The notes: generated by a model not told the origin, from the letters alone. A stretch of 47,998 bases of DNA from Tritrichomonas foetus (GCA_001839685.1 MLAK01000914.1:1-47998); one strand, 5' to 3'. Positions 10,058 through 19,484 are shown, counted from the stretch's first letter. Translations and numbers: made by a program.

Positions 10058-10933
10058 ATGGAAGATATCAAGAGTGTAGAGACTGACTATAATAGTTTTT
10101 GTTCTATAGATGATGATGTGTCAAATGGGAAAATGAGTGCTGAAAATGGTGAAAAAGCTATCAGCAATATAAACTTCTTAAAATTTGATATGATCCAAAT
10201 GCGTCGTTTTAGAAACGCGAATTGGATTAGTGACGAATTTGTAGTTAATGTTTTAAATGCTTGGTTATCCAACCAAAATCAAGTTTTAAGAGAAATTCAA
10301 TCAAATCTTGTTTTCACACCTAATTTGACAAAAAAACAATTTTCTTCACTTGTACAAAATATTTCCAACCCATCTGAAATGAAAGACCTGATTGTTAATA
10401 ATTTAATTTATCAAATTGCAACAAAATCCTCTCAGTCTGAATATGTAAATCCATTAAAAAGTGGCTTGATTTCTTGTAAAACGTCTGATGATGGAACTTA
10501 TAAAAATAAATCATTAATGTCTTTATTTGATAATAATAGTAGCACATCATTTATTTCTCAACCAAGAAAAGATGCCTTCATTATAATTTCTTTGCCATCT
10601 TTTCTGAGACTTCAATTATTTGAATATTCGCTCACTGCACCAATTTATAATGATGATAGAAAATTTCAAGGGAGTATTTCGTCATGGTCGGTTTTGGGAT
10701 CCAATGATTTAAATAGTTTTTCTGATGTTTTATCAACAGTTACAAACAACAATGATCTGTCAAAATCTGGAGCACAGAAAACTTTCAAAGTTGATAAAAT
10801 CAAGGATGGATGTTATTATCAACATTTCAAAATTGTCCAAACGTCTTTGAATCATGTTGGAAACTTGTCAATTCCACTTGCTGGATTAGACTTAAGTGGG
10901 AAAGTTCTCATTGTCAATGAAAACAATGAATAA
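10058..10933 (+). CDS. Discoidin (F5/8C)-like domain protein
   Basis: 291 residues. The N-terminal 40 residues are acidic. A helical segment follows (about 45-130) that resembles the helical region between BTB and discoidin-like domains in trichomonad proteins. Residues about 160-285 look like an F5/8 type C galactose-binding fold: LFDNNSSTSF, ISLPSFLRLQLFEYSL, SSWSVLGSNDLNSFSDV, and a near-terminal YYQHFKIVQT strand. These match the family pattern of 'W-x-hydrophobic-x-GSND' and a strand ending in xxQT. No BTB domain is present in the frame, so this is a shortened relative of the common BTB-discoidin proteins, or a separate family. No signal peptide is seen, so it is presumably cytosolic. 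Confidence 0.7.
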   Translation: MEDIKSVETDYNSFCSIDDDVSNGKMSAENGEKAISNINFLKFDMIQMRRFRNANWISDEFVVNVLNAWLSNQNQVLREIQSNLVFTPNLTKKQFSSLVQNISNPSEMKDLIVNNLIYQIATKSSQSEYVNPLKSGLISCKTSDDGTYKNKSLMSLFDNNSSTSFISQPRKDAFIIISLPSFLRLQLFEYSLTAPIYNDDRKFQGSISSWSVLGSNDLNSFSDVLSTVTNNNDLSKSGAQKTFKVDKIKDGCYYQHFKIVQTSLNHVGNLSIPLAGLDLSGKVLIVNENNE

Positions 10934-12682
10934 AATGAAAAAATAAAAAGGCTTTTTTATTATTAATAAATTCTATATCTATAAATATGTTAATTAACAA
11001 ATTTTCATTTCAATTATTTTTATTTATTTCCTTTTTATGTGAATATTAATTTATTAATAAAATAGTTATTTAAGTGAAAAATAACGAACTTAGTATATAA
11101 TATCTATGTAAAAATGCGTAGTCATCTGAGTGAGGAAATTCTCTCGGAAAACTTTGTCAAATAATAACATAAAGTGAAAACTATTTAATGAGATGAAGTT
11201 TTTCTTCAAAGAATCTGTAACAGAAATTTTATCTTCTTCTTTGTCTTGATGACTAGATGAAAGAAGTGGTGATATGTAGAAGGTAATTTCAGCACTTTTC
11301 TTTTTCTTGTATTATAGAAGATTCCAACAATTATTAGAATATCAGTATTTTTATATTTTACAACAATCAAAACGATCACTTAAATTTGTATCTCTAAACT
11401 TTTGCTTTTAATCACTTATATTATCTTTACTTCCAATATTTGTATAACCGTAAGATCGGTATAATTATATGTGCCATCAATTACTCCAACTAAATGATCA
11501 TTTTTGAATCCATACATGGAATAGTTGAAAACACATCAAGTTTTAAATAATTAATACGATATTCATCAACTCATTTGTTTAAGAAATTGCATGAGTTTTC
11601 AATATAACAATCTGATTACATCAACACCTCTTGCATCTTCAATAACACGAGAAAATGCTGTTTGATAATTAAATTCTCCTCGTGGACCAAAACAAAACTC
11701 ATAATTTAGATGAAATTATGAATGCAAGTAAAGGATATTTGAATTCTAGATCAAGAGATTTGTGAATGGTTTAGTTAAACCATCTGGAAATTTAGAATTA
11801 AATTCCAAAAATCCATTTTGATTATATGTTGTTTCTGAATTGGGAATATCATAAACTCCATATTTTCGTGTATTATAATTATCCCAACCATCATCAACAA
11901 CATATGAATCTAATGGTGGATCTCCATGATATCTTTAAACTCTAAAATATTACTTTCTGTAATTTATAATATCCAAAAATACCATGAATTATATTGATGA
12001 CGTACTTTATTGATTTTTTCAAAAATCGTTAGAAGCTGTCTTTTTATCTATACTAACTCGATAGAAACGAATACCATCAACAAGTTATGATATTCATCTC
12101 ATCTTTCTGTCGACATTATTTTCATATCTCTTGGATAGTATCCTTAGTGGGGATTTGGTCACATAAATGGAAATAATCTTTCAATAATAATATTATTATT
12201 TTTTCTCGATTATGACATCAAAATTCATTTTAAGATGTAAATCAAGATGGGAACATATCCCATTGTCACAGTTTGCGATCGAGGTGAAAATTTGGTGAGA
12301 TAGAATTAAATGAGTATGAATTTAGGTAAACCTAAGGTGAGATGATGTAGAGTATTTCCATTCAGAATATAATTTATTGTTTTAGTTTTTCCTTTTCTTT
12401 TTGTGAATATTTTTCTACATGTGCTATACTAGCATAAATATTTGGACATGAAAAATATACAAGATAGTATATATATTTTCTTGTACACAAGCCAGATTCA
12501 TCAAATAATTCTTTCAAAATTCTCATAAACATAGTATCAGGTGAGTCATCTGAGATGACTGACGAAAATTCAGTGACTTTTATACAATAGATATCAATTA
12601 AAGATAATACTTTTATATTCTGTTCGAAGATTATTCCATTCAACAAATCAGATATGATTTATTTCAATTCACATGTCTCTAA
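10934..12682. other. Spacer holding a decayed glycosidase gene
   Basis: From 10934 to about 11390 I see no convincing gene. About 11400-12190 on the minus strand holds the remnant described below. A 90-codon minus-strand frame (12374-12646) lies 36 bp from the divergent 12683 gene and has no recognisable motif, so it is not called. Confidence 0.45.
11400..12190 (-). pseudogene. Decayed clan GH-D (GH27/GH36-like) glycoside hydrolase
   Basis: Reading the minus strand across frames gives, in order: NSWYF; SYVVDDGWDNYN with DDGW at 11884-11895; GFLEFNSKFPDGL; then GPRGEFNYQTAFSRVIEDARG; and NYLKLDVFST with KLD at about 11535-11543. A fragment HLVGVIDGTYNYTDL follows. The DDGW motif, the FPDGL phrase and the KxD nucleophile motif are hallmarks of clan GH-D alpha-galactosidase-like enzymes. 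The fragments lie in the expected order and spacing but are interrupted by several stops and frameshifts, so no functional product is possible. Such genes in parabasalids are often of bacterial origin; that is inference here. Confidence 0.55.
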
Positions 12683-13516
12683 ATGAATGTGTCTGATTCA
12701 ATAAATAACATTGGATATTTTGTAATATTGATATTCATTTTCTTATATTTTTACCGTCTATATATATGGCTTACGAATGATTCCACTTTTGGAGAAGAAA
12801 TGCTTTTGCATGAATCAAATCCAAAACCATCTCTTCGTCCCAAAACAAATCTCGAGCCAGTAAATGATATATTTCTCACTATTATTTGTAAATTATCCCC
12901 AAAATATAAAGAAGCTAAAAATCAATTAACAAATCTAAAATTATTAATCAACGATCTGTTACCAAATGAACTAAAATTTGAAGTAATCTGTCCAATTACA
13001 AATCCAAGTGGTAAGATTTTACGAAATTTATCAGAACTCCAAAAGTTAATCCCTGGGATGAAAATTTTCAACTTGGAGTTTAATGATACTCAAAATTTTG
13101 TGATTTGTTCTTTCTTCTCACGGGGAATTTGGATTGTTGACGCGAGTTCAATAAAATATTCAATAAATGAAATAATTAAAAAAAATAAGAGCAAACGATT
13201 CAACTATGCAATCTTTTCATCACCAGAAATATGCCAAGGGAAAAATTCGATGGCCAAAATTGTTGCGATTTCGAAAATTTCTTCAATTCAACTGTTTAGG
13301 AACCTTCACCATTTTGGAATAGGATCAGGAATGGAAATGCTCATCTTGTGTAATATGCTTAACATAAAAATTGCATTAAAAACATATCCATTCTCTACAA
13401 AGCTTTATGATATCATAATATTGTATGCAAACGCTTTGTATGGAAGCTTCATCACCCTTTTATATAAATTTAAGGTATATTCAATCAAAGGAAACAATTC
13501 AAAGAAAAATAGATGA
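12683..13516 (+). CDS. Divergent ALG5-like (GT2) membrane protein, probably not catalytic
   Basis: 277 residues. One N-terminal membrane segment (about 9-30) is followed by a domain that tracks the layout of dolichyl-phosphate beta-glucosyltransferase (ALG5). DIFLTIICKLSPKYKEA occupies the place of the 'sVVIPAYNEE' strand. FEVICPITNPSGK is where the 'VVDDGS' loop should be. GIWIVDASSIKYS is where 'YILFADADGATKFSD' should be. GSGMEMLILCNMLNIKIALK parallels the 'fDvELLyla...' C-terminal helix. The two acidic motifs needed for UDP-sugar and metal binding are lost or changed (DD to PIT, DAD to VDA). It may be a pseudoenzyme, a regulator of dolichol-linked glycosylation, or a gene drifting toward loss. 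TCACATGTCTCTAA directly before the ATG fits an initiator. A poly-A tract follows about 90 bp after the stop. Homology is by eye and moderate. Confidence 0.5.
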   Translation: MNVSDSINNIGYFVILIFIFLYFYRLYIWLTNDSTFGEEMLLHESNPKPSLRPKTNLEPVNDIFLTIICKLSPKYKEAKNQLTNLKLLINDLLPNELKFEVICPITNPSGKILRNLSELQKLIPGMKIFNLEFNDTQNFVICSFFSRGIWIVDASSIKYSINEIIKKNKSKRFNYAIFSSPEICQGKNSMAKIVAISKISSIQLFRNLHHFGIGSGMEMLILCNMLNIKIALKTYPFSTKLYDIIILYANALYGSFITLLYKFKVYSIKGNNSKKNR

Positions 13517-13606
13517 TTAGTTTTCTTGTTATTAGGCCATAGTGTTGTAATATATTTTTACAATTAATAAAAATTCTCAAAAAAAGCAACTCCAAAATCC
13601 GAAAGA

Positions 13607-13650
<44 letters not shown>

Positions 13651-13950
13651 TTTTATAATATATTTCATAAACAAAAACAAAATAGAATATAAAATAGAAT
13701 AATAAAAAATACAAATGTTGATATAACAAAAATATTTATTCTCTATTAATATATAAAAACAAATGTTTTCTTCACAAATTAAAAGAAAATGGAAAAAAAC
13801 ACAAAAAAAAATTCATTTTCTAGGATAGAATGGTAAATAATTCATGTAACAAATAGTTTTTCTATCAAAGTGTCGAACAGTAAAACCATAATAAACCACA
13901 GTAAACCATAATTAATTATATTATACTATGGTGATTTAAATTGAATAGAA
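13517..13950. other. Convergent intergenic region with poly-A tract
   Basis: AT-rich and without coding potential. It contains the 38-base poly-A run and a small direct repeat (TAAACCATAAT type) at about 13880-13915. 3' ends of the 12683 and 13951 genes face each other. Confidence 0.5.
13608..13645 (+). repeat. 38-base poly-A tract
   Basis: An uninterrupted run of A, about 90 bases after the stop codon of the ALG5-like gene and in sense with it. It is either a homopolymer microsatellite or the tail of a retroposed copy. I found no clear target-site duplication. Confidence 0.9.
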
Positions 13951-15927
13951 TTAAATTTGTGATGCTGTCTTTTTTGCTCCACAAGAAATGATGTAGTTGA
14001 ATACACGTGGGTTGATTGCCACCTTATTACTTTTCGCATTGATGAATGTTGAAATTGCAGATAATGTGTTGTAGTCAAGTACACCATTCATTGGAAATGA
14101 GGGTGGAAGGAATCCAAGAAGCATTAATGAACGTTGGACTTCAGCAACAGCTTCACGAACCGCGTTATCTGCTTTATGAGAACGCATTCTCCATTGTCCC
14201 TTCATTATACTATTATATATATGATCTTTCATTGAAGTTGAAATTCCTTTCAATGTATTACCATTACTGTCATAACTACTGAATGTGTTAAAGCTTGTGT
14301 TAGTTAGCTGGCACATGAGAACCATTGAAGAGACAATTTCGAGGTCATCTTGAGCAGCATCATAATCGCCTCCATCGATACGTATCATAGAATTTGCTTG
14401 AATGTAAGATTCAGAGAGTTGGAGAAATGTTCCATTAGTTGTTGGAATTGCTTCACATTTGGGGAGTGTGGAGTAATCAAGTTGAACATTAGATGCTAAG
14501 ACATATTGATAACCAACTGCTTTTTCTTGACATCCTGTATAGTGAAAAAGTGCTGGAAATAGGAATTTTGGATCATTTCGCCAAAGCGGAAATGCGTAGA
14601 CGTTGAACCCTTTGAGATAGATTGGATCACTTTTTACACGAATCAGGCTATCTTTCAAATCTGGAGGAGGTTTTGAAAATGGTAAAATAATATAGGGTCG
14701 AGTCGGAAGAGATTGCCGATTTATGAAATCAAGACTACTTCGAAGTTGTTCAATGTTGTAGGCAAATTTGGTTTCAGAAAGATCATCGTCAATATAACCA
14801 GTGATGAAGTTGATGATATTTGGAAGGCAATGAAGCTTTGCACTTGACAATGCGTAAACAAAGAACTGGAATGTTTCATCAGCTCCGATTAAATTTCCAT
14901 CTGTTGTCAAACATTTCTGAAGATATTCGATAGCGTTTGATAAAACTATCGTCATTGTTGTTGGTGAAGTCATTAAAGGCAATTTTCGGATTTCATAAAC
15001 AACAAAACGTAATTCTGGAATTGATAAAATTTCATAATCAGTTTCGTTGTCTGATGATTCACTTGAGGATGATGTTGCAGATATGGAATCTATTGGATAA
15101 AGGTGTATATCACGAATGTTGGCCTTATTATTTTGGTTATTATTTTGTGTGCTATATGTTTGAATGCGTTCGACCAATTTTGGATTCAATTGACAAATTT
15201 GAGTTCCATTTTCTGCAATAATCATACATTTTTCTGATACAATGTAATTTCTTATTGGATCACTTGTATGTTTCATCATGGTCTTTGATGTAAAAGACGT
15301 TAAGAATTGCTCAGCAAGGATAAAATATAATGGAATTTTAAATTTGAAATAAATTGATTTATCTGAAATTGGATGTGCCGTTAAAAACTTTTTGACAAGA
15401 TTGAACATATTTTCAAATGCGCTTTTGTGCTTCCTTGGATCATAATCGATAACAATTTTCAGAAGCGAGGTAAAAAACTTTTGGTCGGAAAGAAGGCTGA
15501 CTGATATTTCATACGGAAAGACGGTGTACAAAAATAGAAGTGAAACGTCGTCTGAGTCGATGGATTGACGTTCGATATTCGGTAATTCAGGAGCCATAAA
15601 TGTGGCAATTGCTAAGCGGTGTCCATATAATTTCTGAAGAAGGACATGCATGGCAGGTAATCTCATTATAAATAAATGATTGGTCACCGCTTGATGTAAT
15701 TGAAAAACGTTGTTGGATATCTGGCTCATTGCATTGTAGTATTGAAGAAATACTTCGTGTTCGGCTGTTTTAATGTTACGTTCGAGAAATAGTTGGGTAT
15801 GCTGATTGAGGGTCACTCCAGGGGAAGTCGAAACCACAGAGAGCTGCTCATCGATGAGTGCAATCTCTCTCTTCAGCATGACTATCCGGGATTTTGCTGC
15901 GTCGAGGATGAACTTACCGATATTCAT
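13951..15927 (-). CDS. VPS9-domain protein (predicted Rab5-family GEF) with peptidoglycan-binding-like C-terminus
   Basis: 658 residues. A helical N-terminal region (about 1-250) is followed by a Ser-rich linker (283-296) and a VPS9-like core at about 305-405. There, ADETFQFFVYALSSAKLHCLPNIINFI corresponds to the 'aDdllPilvyvl...l...l.yI' helices, and ETKFAYNIEQLRSSLDFI to 'GEagYyltsL.aAi.fI'. The usual Asp is present in AD; the following Pro is replaced (TFQFF). VPS9 proteins load GTP on Rab5/Rab21 on early endosomes. The last 70 residues (about 590-632) look like the PG_binding_1 fold: VQRSLMLLGFLPPSFPMNGVLDYNTLSAISTF, i.e. VQ-x-L-x2-LG..G...T..AI..F. That domain is normally bacterial and extracellular, so its presence here is odd. 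The start fits a short Met-Asn-Ile leader. Confidence 0.65.
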   Translation of the reverse strand: MNIGKFILDAAKSRIVMLKREIALIDEQLSVVSTSPGVTLNQHTQLFLERNIKTAEHEVFLQYYNAMSQISNNVFQLHQAVTNHLFIMRLPAMHVLLQKLYGHRLAIATFMAPELPNIERQSIDSDDVSLLFLYTVFPYEISVSLLSDQKFFTSLLKIVIDYDPRKHKSAFENMFNLVKKFLTAHPISDKSIYFKFKIPLYFILAEQFLTSFTSKTMMKHTSDPIRNYIVSEKCMIIAENGTQICQLNPKLVERIQTYSTQNNNQNNKANIRDIHLYPIDSISATSSSSESSDNETDYEILSIPELRFVVYEIRKLPLMTSPTTMTIVLSNAIEYLQKCLTTDGNLIGADETFQFFVYALSSAKLHCLPNIINFITGYIDDDLSETKFAYNIEQLRSSLDFINRQSLPTRPYIILPFSKPPPDLKDSLIRVKSDPIYLKGFNVYAFPLWRNDPKFLFPALFHYTGCQEKAVGYQYVLASNVQLDYSTLPKCEAIPTTNGTFLQLSESYIQANSMIRIDGGDYDAAQDDLEIVSSMVLMCQLTNTSFNTFSSYDSNGNTLKGISTSMKDHIYNSIMKGQWRMRSHKADNAVREAVAEVQRSLMLLGFLPPSFPMNGVLDYNTLSAISTFINAKSNKVAINPRVFNYIISCGAKKTASQI

Positions 15928-16721
15928 TCCCGCAATGCTTGATGTTTCAACTTTTTAAATTAGATGATTGAATTCGAATTCAAATTTACCTTCTTTTGAA
16001 GATTTTCGTTGAAATCATACGAGCTTTTTGAATTATATAAAAAACGAAGAAATGTTCATAAATTTTGAATATAGCAAAAATGGAAAAAACTTTTTTCTCT
16101 GTTGTGATTTACTGAGAAATTCAAAATTTTGTTGTTTTGAATAAGATTTCTATAAAAACTATAAGTCCACAAAAATTCGATATAAATATTTTTATCTTAA
16201 TTTGAATGAATAATAATGGTTAATTTTTTTCACTTAGTGTTTGAAAAAATTAAATGAAGGTAAAATAATTTATTTTAATCGCCATTTTTCCCAAAATTGA
16301 AAGGATTTCATGGAGATTTCAATTATCCCCTAACAAAAGCACTCAATACATAAACCGACAATAGAATCACCATTCATCGAACTCATCATTCTAATATTTA
16401 TGAAGGTATAAAGATATTGACATATTGCAATTAAGTAATTGAATTGGAAAAATAATCAATTTATGGAAAACGATAGAATAATTTATTGAAACCTTTTCTG
16501 GAAATGGTCAAAAAGAAACCAATTCGAAGGTCAAATACTATCGTAATCGGTAATGGTGAATTATGTTTTCAAAAATTGAAAAATATCCCAACCATTTTCA
16601 TATTTGTTTTTCTCGAATTAATAGATATTCTTTAAAGATCTTCTTTTTATACTCAAGAGAAAAAATCAAATAGGATAAAAATATATATAAAACAATTTTA
16701 CTTACAGATTAATCGAATTTT
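15928..16721. other. Spacer, mostly non-coding, with one tiny frame
   Basis: AT-rich sequence between two minus-strand genes. The only item of note is the 43-codon plus-strand frame at 16504-16635, listed separately. The rest shows no coding potential. Confidence 0.45.
16504..16635 (+). pseudogene. Short frame, possible N-terminal gene fragment
   Basis: 43 codons beginning MVKKKPIRRSNTIVIGNGEL and ending FLELIDIL. The first 30 residues have the balanced composition of real protein, unlike the surrounding AT-rich noise. The end turns hydrophobic and is probably out of frame with an ancestral gene. It is perhaps the 5' stub of a duplicated gene; the family is not recognised. Confidence 0.2.
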
Positions 16722-18494
16722 TCATGCCTTTTCAATAAAAAACTCATTTTGTCTTTCAGCCAAAGCTGCAGTAAATTTTTCTTTTAATTTAGCATATGTT
16801 TTCGAGTTTGCTGAATTTGCTACTTCGACCATTGTCCATTCTTTTTCTGCGTCTTTGCAAAGCTTTTCTGCTGCAGCTTCATCTTTTGGAACACCACCAA
16901 TTCCATCTCTAAGTATAAGTGCATAATCAAACATTGCAAGTGGGTATTTTTGATCAGAAGCTTTTTTGAGATATGCAGCTCCACGAACTTCATCTTTTTC
17001 GACACCACGTCCCATCATCAAGCTTACACCATAGTTATATTGTGCATGTTTAAGTCCAGTTTCAGCGGCTTCTTTCCATAATTTGTTCGATAATTCTACA
17101 TCAGTTATTCGTGTTGCATAATTGTTCATGCATTGTGGATAGTGATTATCTGCACCGACTTTGAATATATTTATTGATTTGTCGCCAGGCATTCCCAATC
17201 CCTTTTCACAGGCAAGGCCATACATATGTAAAGCACATGGATAAGTTTTTCGAGCAGAGTCTCTCAAAAAAATAACAAACTCAAGATCACCCATATCCTT
17301 CAAGGCATATGAAAGGCCAAAATTGGCCTCTGCATAACCTTGAGATGCAGCTTCTTTCAAATACTTGACATGTAGATCATAATTTTTTTCAACACCTATC
17401 CCATTCAATAGAGCCACTGCAAAATTTCGTTGGGAAACTGCAAAACCAAGATCAGCTGCTTTTTTGAAAAGAGAAGAAGCACATTTTTGATTTTTTCTTT
17501 TATGTAAAATTACTGCAGTATTGTTGATTGCATTCGCATTGTTTTCCAAAACTTTTGATGTGAAAATTTTGATTGCATTTTGATCATCTTTTTTAGTAGT
17601 ATAAATATATCCTTGAAGGAGTAAGAAAAATTCACTATCAAGTTGGAAAATAAGATCATTGACTTGTCCATCACTTAATATTTGGGAGTTTTCTTGTTCA
17701 TACACTGTTAATTCGGAATTCAATGTTTTATTCAAAAAACCAATAATTTCATTTGATGTTGGTCTTTTTTCAGGACAATGTTGAATACATTTATAAGCAA
17801 GTTCAAATAATGTATTGTCATTTGGCATGGGATTGAAAGTCCAAAACATTTGTAAAATTTCCAGTTGTGATTTATTCAAAAATAATTCATATATTAAAAT
17901 TCCAAACATAAAAGAGTCCCTCGTCCAATTTGGTTGAGTATAGAAAGGAAGATACCTATCGTCATCTTCAATATCAACAATCGGAGCTGGTGTTAAACAT
18001 CCCAAAATAAAATTATATGGATTTTCATTATTAAAAATATGTTGTAGATTTCTTCGGAAAATTGAAGTTAATTTGATCCTTAAATGAGATCCATTTATAG
18101 AATTCAAGAAAGAGATTGCTTTTGCGACTGTTTTTAAAATGTCATTTTTTTCGTCGATTTTTAAGTCGTTGGCGCTAATTTGGGTGACTCCCAAATCTTT
18201 ATAAGCGATCGAAAAATGCGTGTTCGTTGATGAAAAACCGTAAAACGGGAGCAAGAAAAAATTGCGATTATTATTGGCTTGAATATTGAACAAAACGCGT
18301 ATAAAGTTGTAAAGATCGGCTGTTTGAAATGCTGTCATGGCGAGATTATGAACAATAATTTGGGAATTCGTCTGTGAATCAATACATTTTTCGATTGATG
18401 AGAGCCGGCTCTTAAAAAGAATTTCTTTAGAAATGAATCGCCCTGGAGCCATTTTAAAGAGTTCTGGGTCGATATTCAAACAAGTATGGGCCAT
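16722..18494 (-). CDS. Pseudokinase fused to Sel1-like repeats
   Basis: 590 residues. Residues about 15-260 follow the protein-kinase fold. TRDSFMFGILIYELFL (191-206) matches the 'DvWSfGvilyEl' helix of subdomain IX, and CPEKRPTSNEII (240-251) matches the subdomain XI 'dp.kRPt..ei' motif. The glycine loop, the VAIK lysine, HRD (region LRIKLTSIFRRN) and DFG (region LGCLTPAPIVDI) are all absent, so it should not transfer phosphate. Residues about 335-560 carry Sel1-like repeats (for example SLFKKAADLGFAVSQRNFAVALLNG, split here only for reference to helices). These form a solenoid that binds partner proteins. Kinase-Sel1 fusions are an expanded family in trichomonads; this member probably acts as a scaffold. 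The next gene upstream on this strand is about 1.3 kb away. Confidence 0.85.
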   Translation of the reverse strand: MAHTCLNIDPELFKMAPGRFISKEILFKSRLSSIEKCIDSQTNSQIIVHNLAMTAFQTADLYNFIRVLFNIQANNNRNFFLLPFYGFSSTNTHFSIAYKDLGVTQISANDLKIDEKNDILKTVAKAISFLNSINGSHLRIKLTSIFRRNLQHIFNNENPYNFILGCLTPAPIVDIEDDDRYLPFYTQPNWTRDSFMFGILIYELFLNKSQLEILQMFWTFNPMPNDNTLFELAYKCIQHCPEKRPTSNEIIGFLNKTLNSELTVYEQENSQILSDGQVNDLIFQLDSEFFLLLQGYIYTTKKDDQNAIKIFTSKVLENNANAINNTAVILHKRKNQKCASSLFKKAADLGFAVSQRNFAVALLNGIGVEKNYDLHVKYLKEAASQGYAEANFGLSYALKDMGDLEFVIFLRDSARKTYPCALHMYGLACEKGLGMPGDKSINIFKVGADNHYPQCMNNYATRITDVELSNKLWKEAAETGLKHAQYNYGVSLMMGRGVEKDEVRGAAYLKKASDQKYPLAMFDYALILRDGIGGVPKDEAAAEKLCKDAEKEWTMVEVANSANSKTYAKLKEKFTAALAERQNEFFIEKA

Positions 18495-18679
18495 TTTAAG
18501 TTGTCAACTAGATAATTAATCCGAATCTATCAAAAAGTGAAGATTCCATTATTTGAGAATGTTTTCAAAAATTCATAGAATTGACCAAAAGAACTTTGAA
18601 AAGACGAACTTTTTTCAATATTTGTAATTTTAATGATTTCACGGATTGATGACTGTTTGATGGTTTTCTTTTATTATCA

Positions 18680-19330
18680 CTAGTTTTATCATCATTAAAT
18701 CTTTAAAGAATAATCTTCAACCTCAATAATTTCTTCTTCTTGACAATAATTATTTTGAATATTTTAATTTATTCAGGAAGATTTACATCTTCTTCTATTT
18801 TGGTATAATAATTTGCTTGCTAGCATAGATAATTTTTCTATGCAATTAGTATCCATCAAAACCATCATATGTACTTCCATCAAAAACTAAATCACCTTCA
18901 GCGTGACCTTTCTCATTTACTGCAATTATTAATGAAATTGTTGTTTTCATCGTTTCATAAACATTTTTAACTGTTTCTGAGAATATTAAGACAGTTTTTC
19001 CACTTTGAAGAATCACAATCGTCAAGATTTAATTGTGTAAGTTTTTCTGCAAGTCCATAAATTTTATATTTTTACCAGGAAATTCAAAATCAAGTCCAAC
19101 AGTAGTAGCACAATTTTTGAAATAATCAGTTCAATCATCAATTTGTTCAATTGGGATTTCTTTACCTTCATCTTCATAAGCTAATTGTTGATCAGCATTA
19201 ATTTTTATAAGGTCCTTTTTATCAGTTACAATGATGCAATTGACAATAACTTTGCTTATTAGTGTTGTCTATACAAAATTGCATGTCATTATATCCTCTA
19301 AAAATGCAATTAATGGATGAAATTATAGAG
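18680..19330 (-). pseudogene. Decayed glucosidase II alpha-like gene (GH31), catalytic core deleted
   Basis: On the minus strand, in order but across three frames: ATTVGLDFEFPGKN then, after a one-base frame shift, YGLAEKLTQLNLD. This is the N-terminal 'vGlDf.Fp....vYGlpEha..l.L' signature of glucosidase II and related GH31 enzymes. Next come VKNVYETMKTTISLIIAVNE and KGHAEGDLVFDGSTYDGFDGY, which match the C-terminal 'DpftL.vAl...g.A.GeLylDDg.tf' sandwich. The roughly 500-residue catalytic barrel expected between them is missing. In-frame stops and shifts are present. Glucosidase II trims N-glycans in the ER, so this copy is a dead paralogue, with the functional gene presumably elsewhere. Confidence 0.65.
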
Positions 19331-19484
19331 CAGAGCATTTAAGCAAAATTAAAAATGGCGAACAAAATAATATTTTATATTTCATTTTTTGGATTCATAA
19401 GTGATTATTTTGGCTTTGACTATCTTGTTAAATATAAATCAAAATAAAAAATTTATCCGTAAAGTTAATTTACTCTTTGAATAT

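Noticed and set aside
12374..12646. 90-codon minus-strand frame divergent from the 12683 gene
   Set aside because: No recognisable domain and no initiator-like leader. It could be a small gene, but support is too weak.
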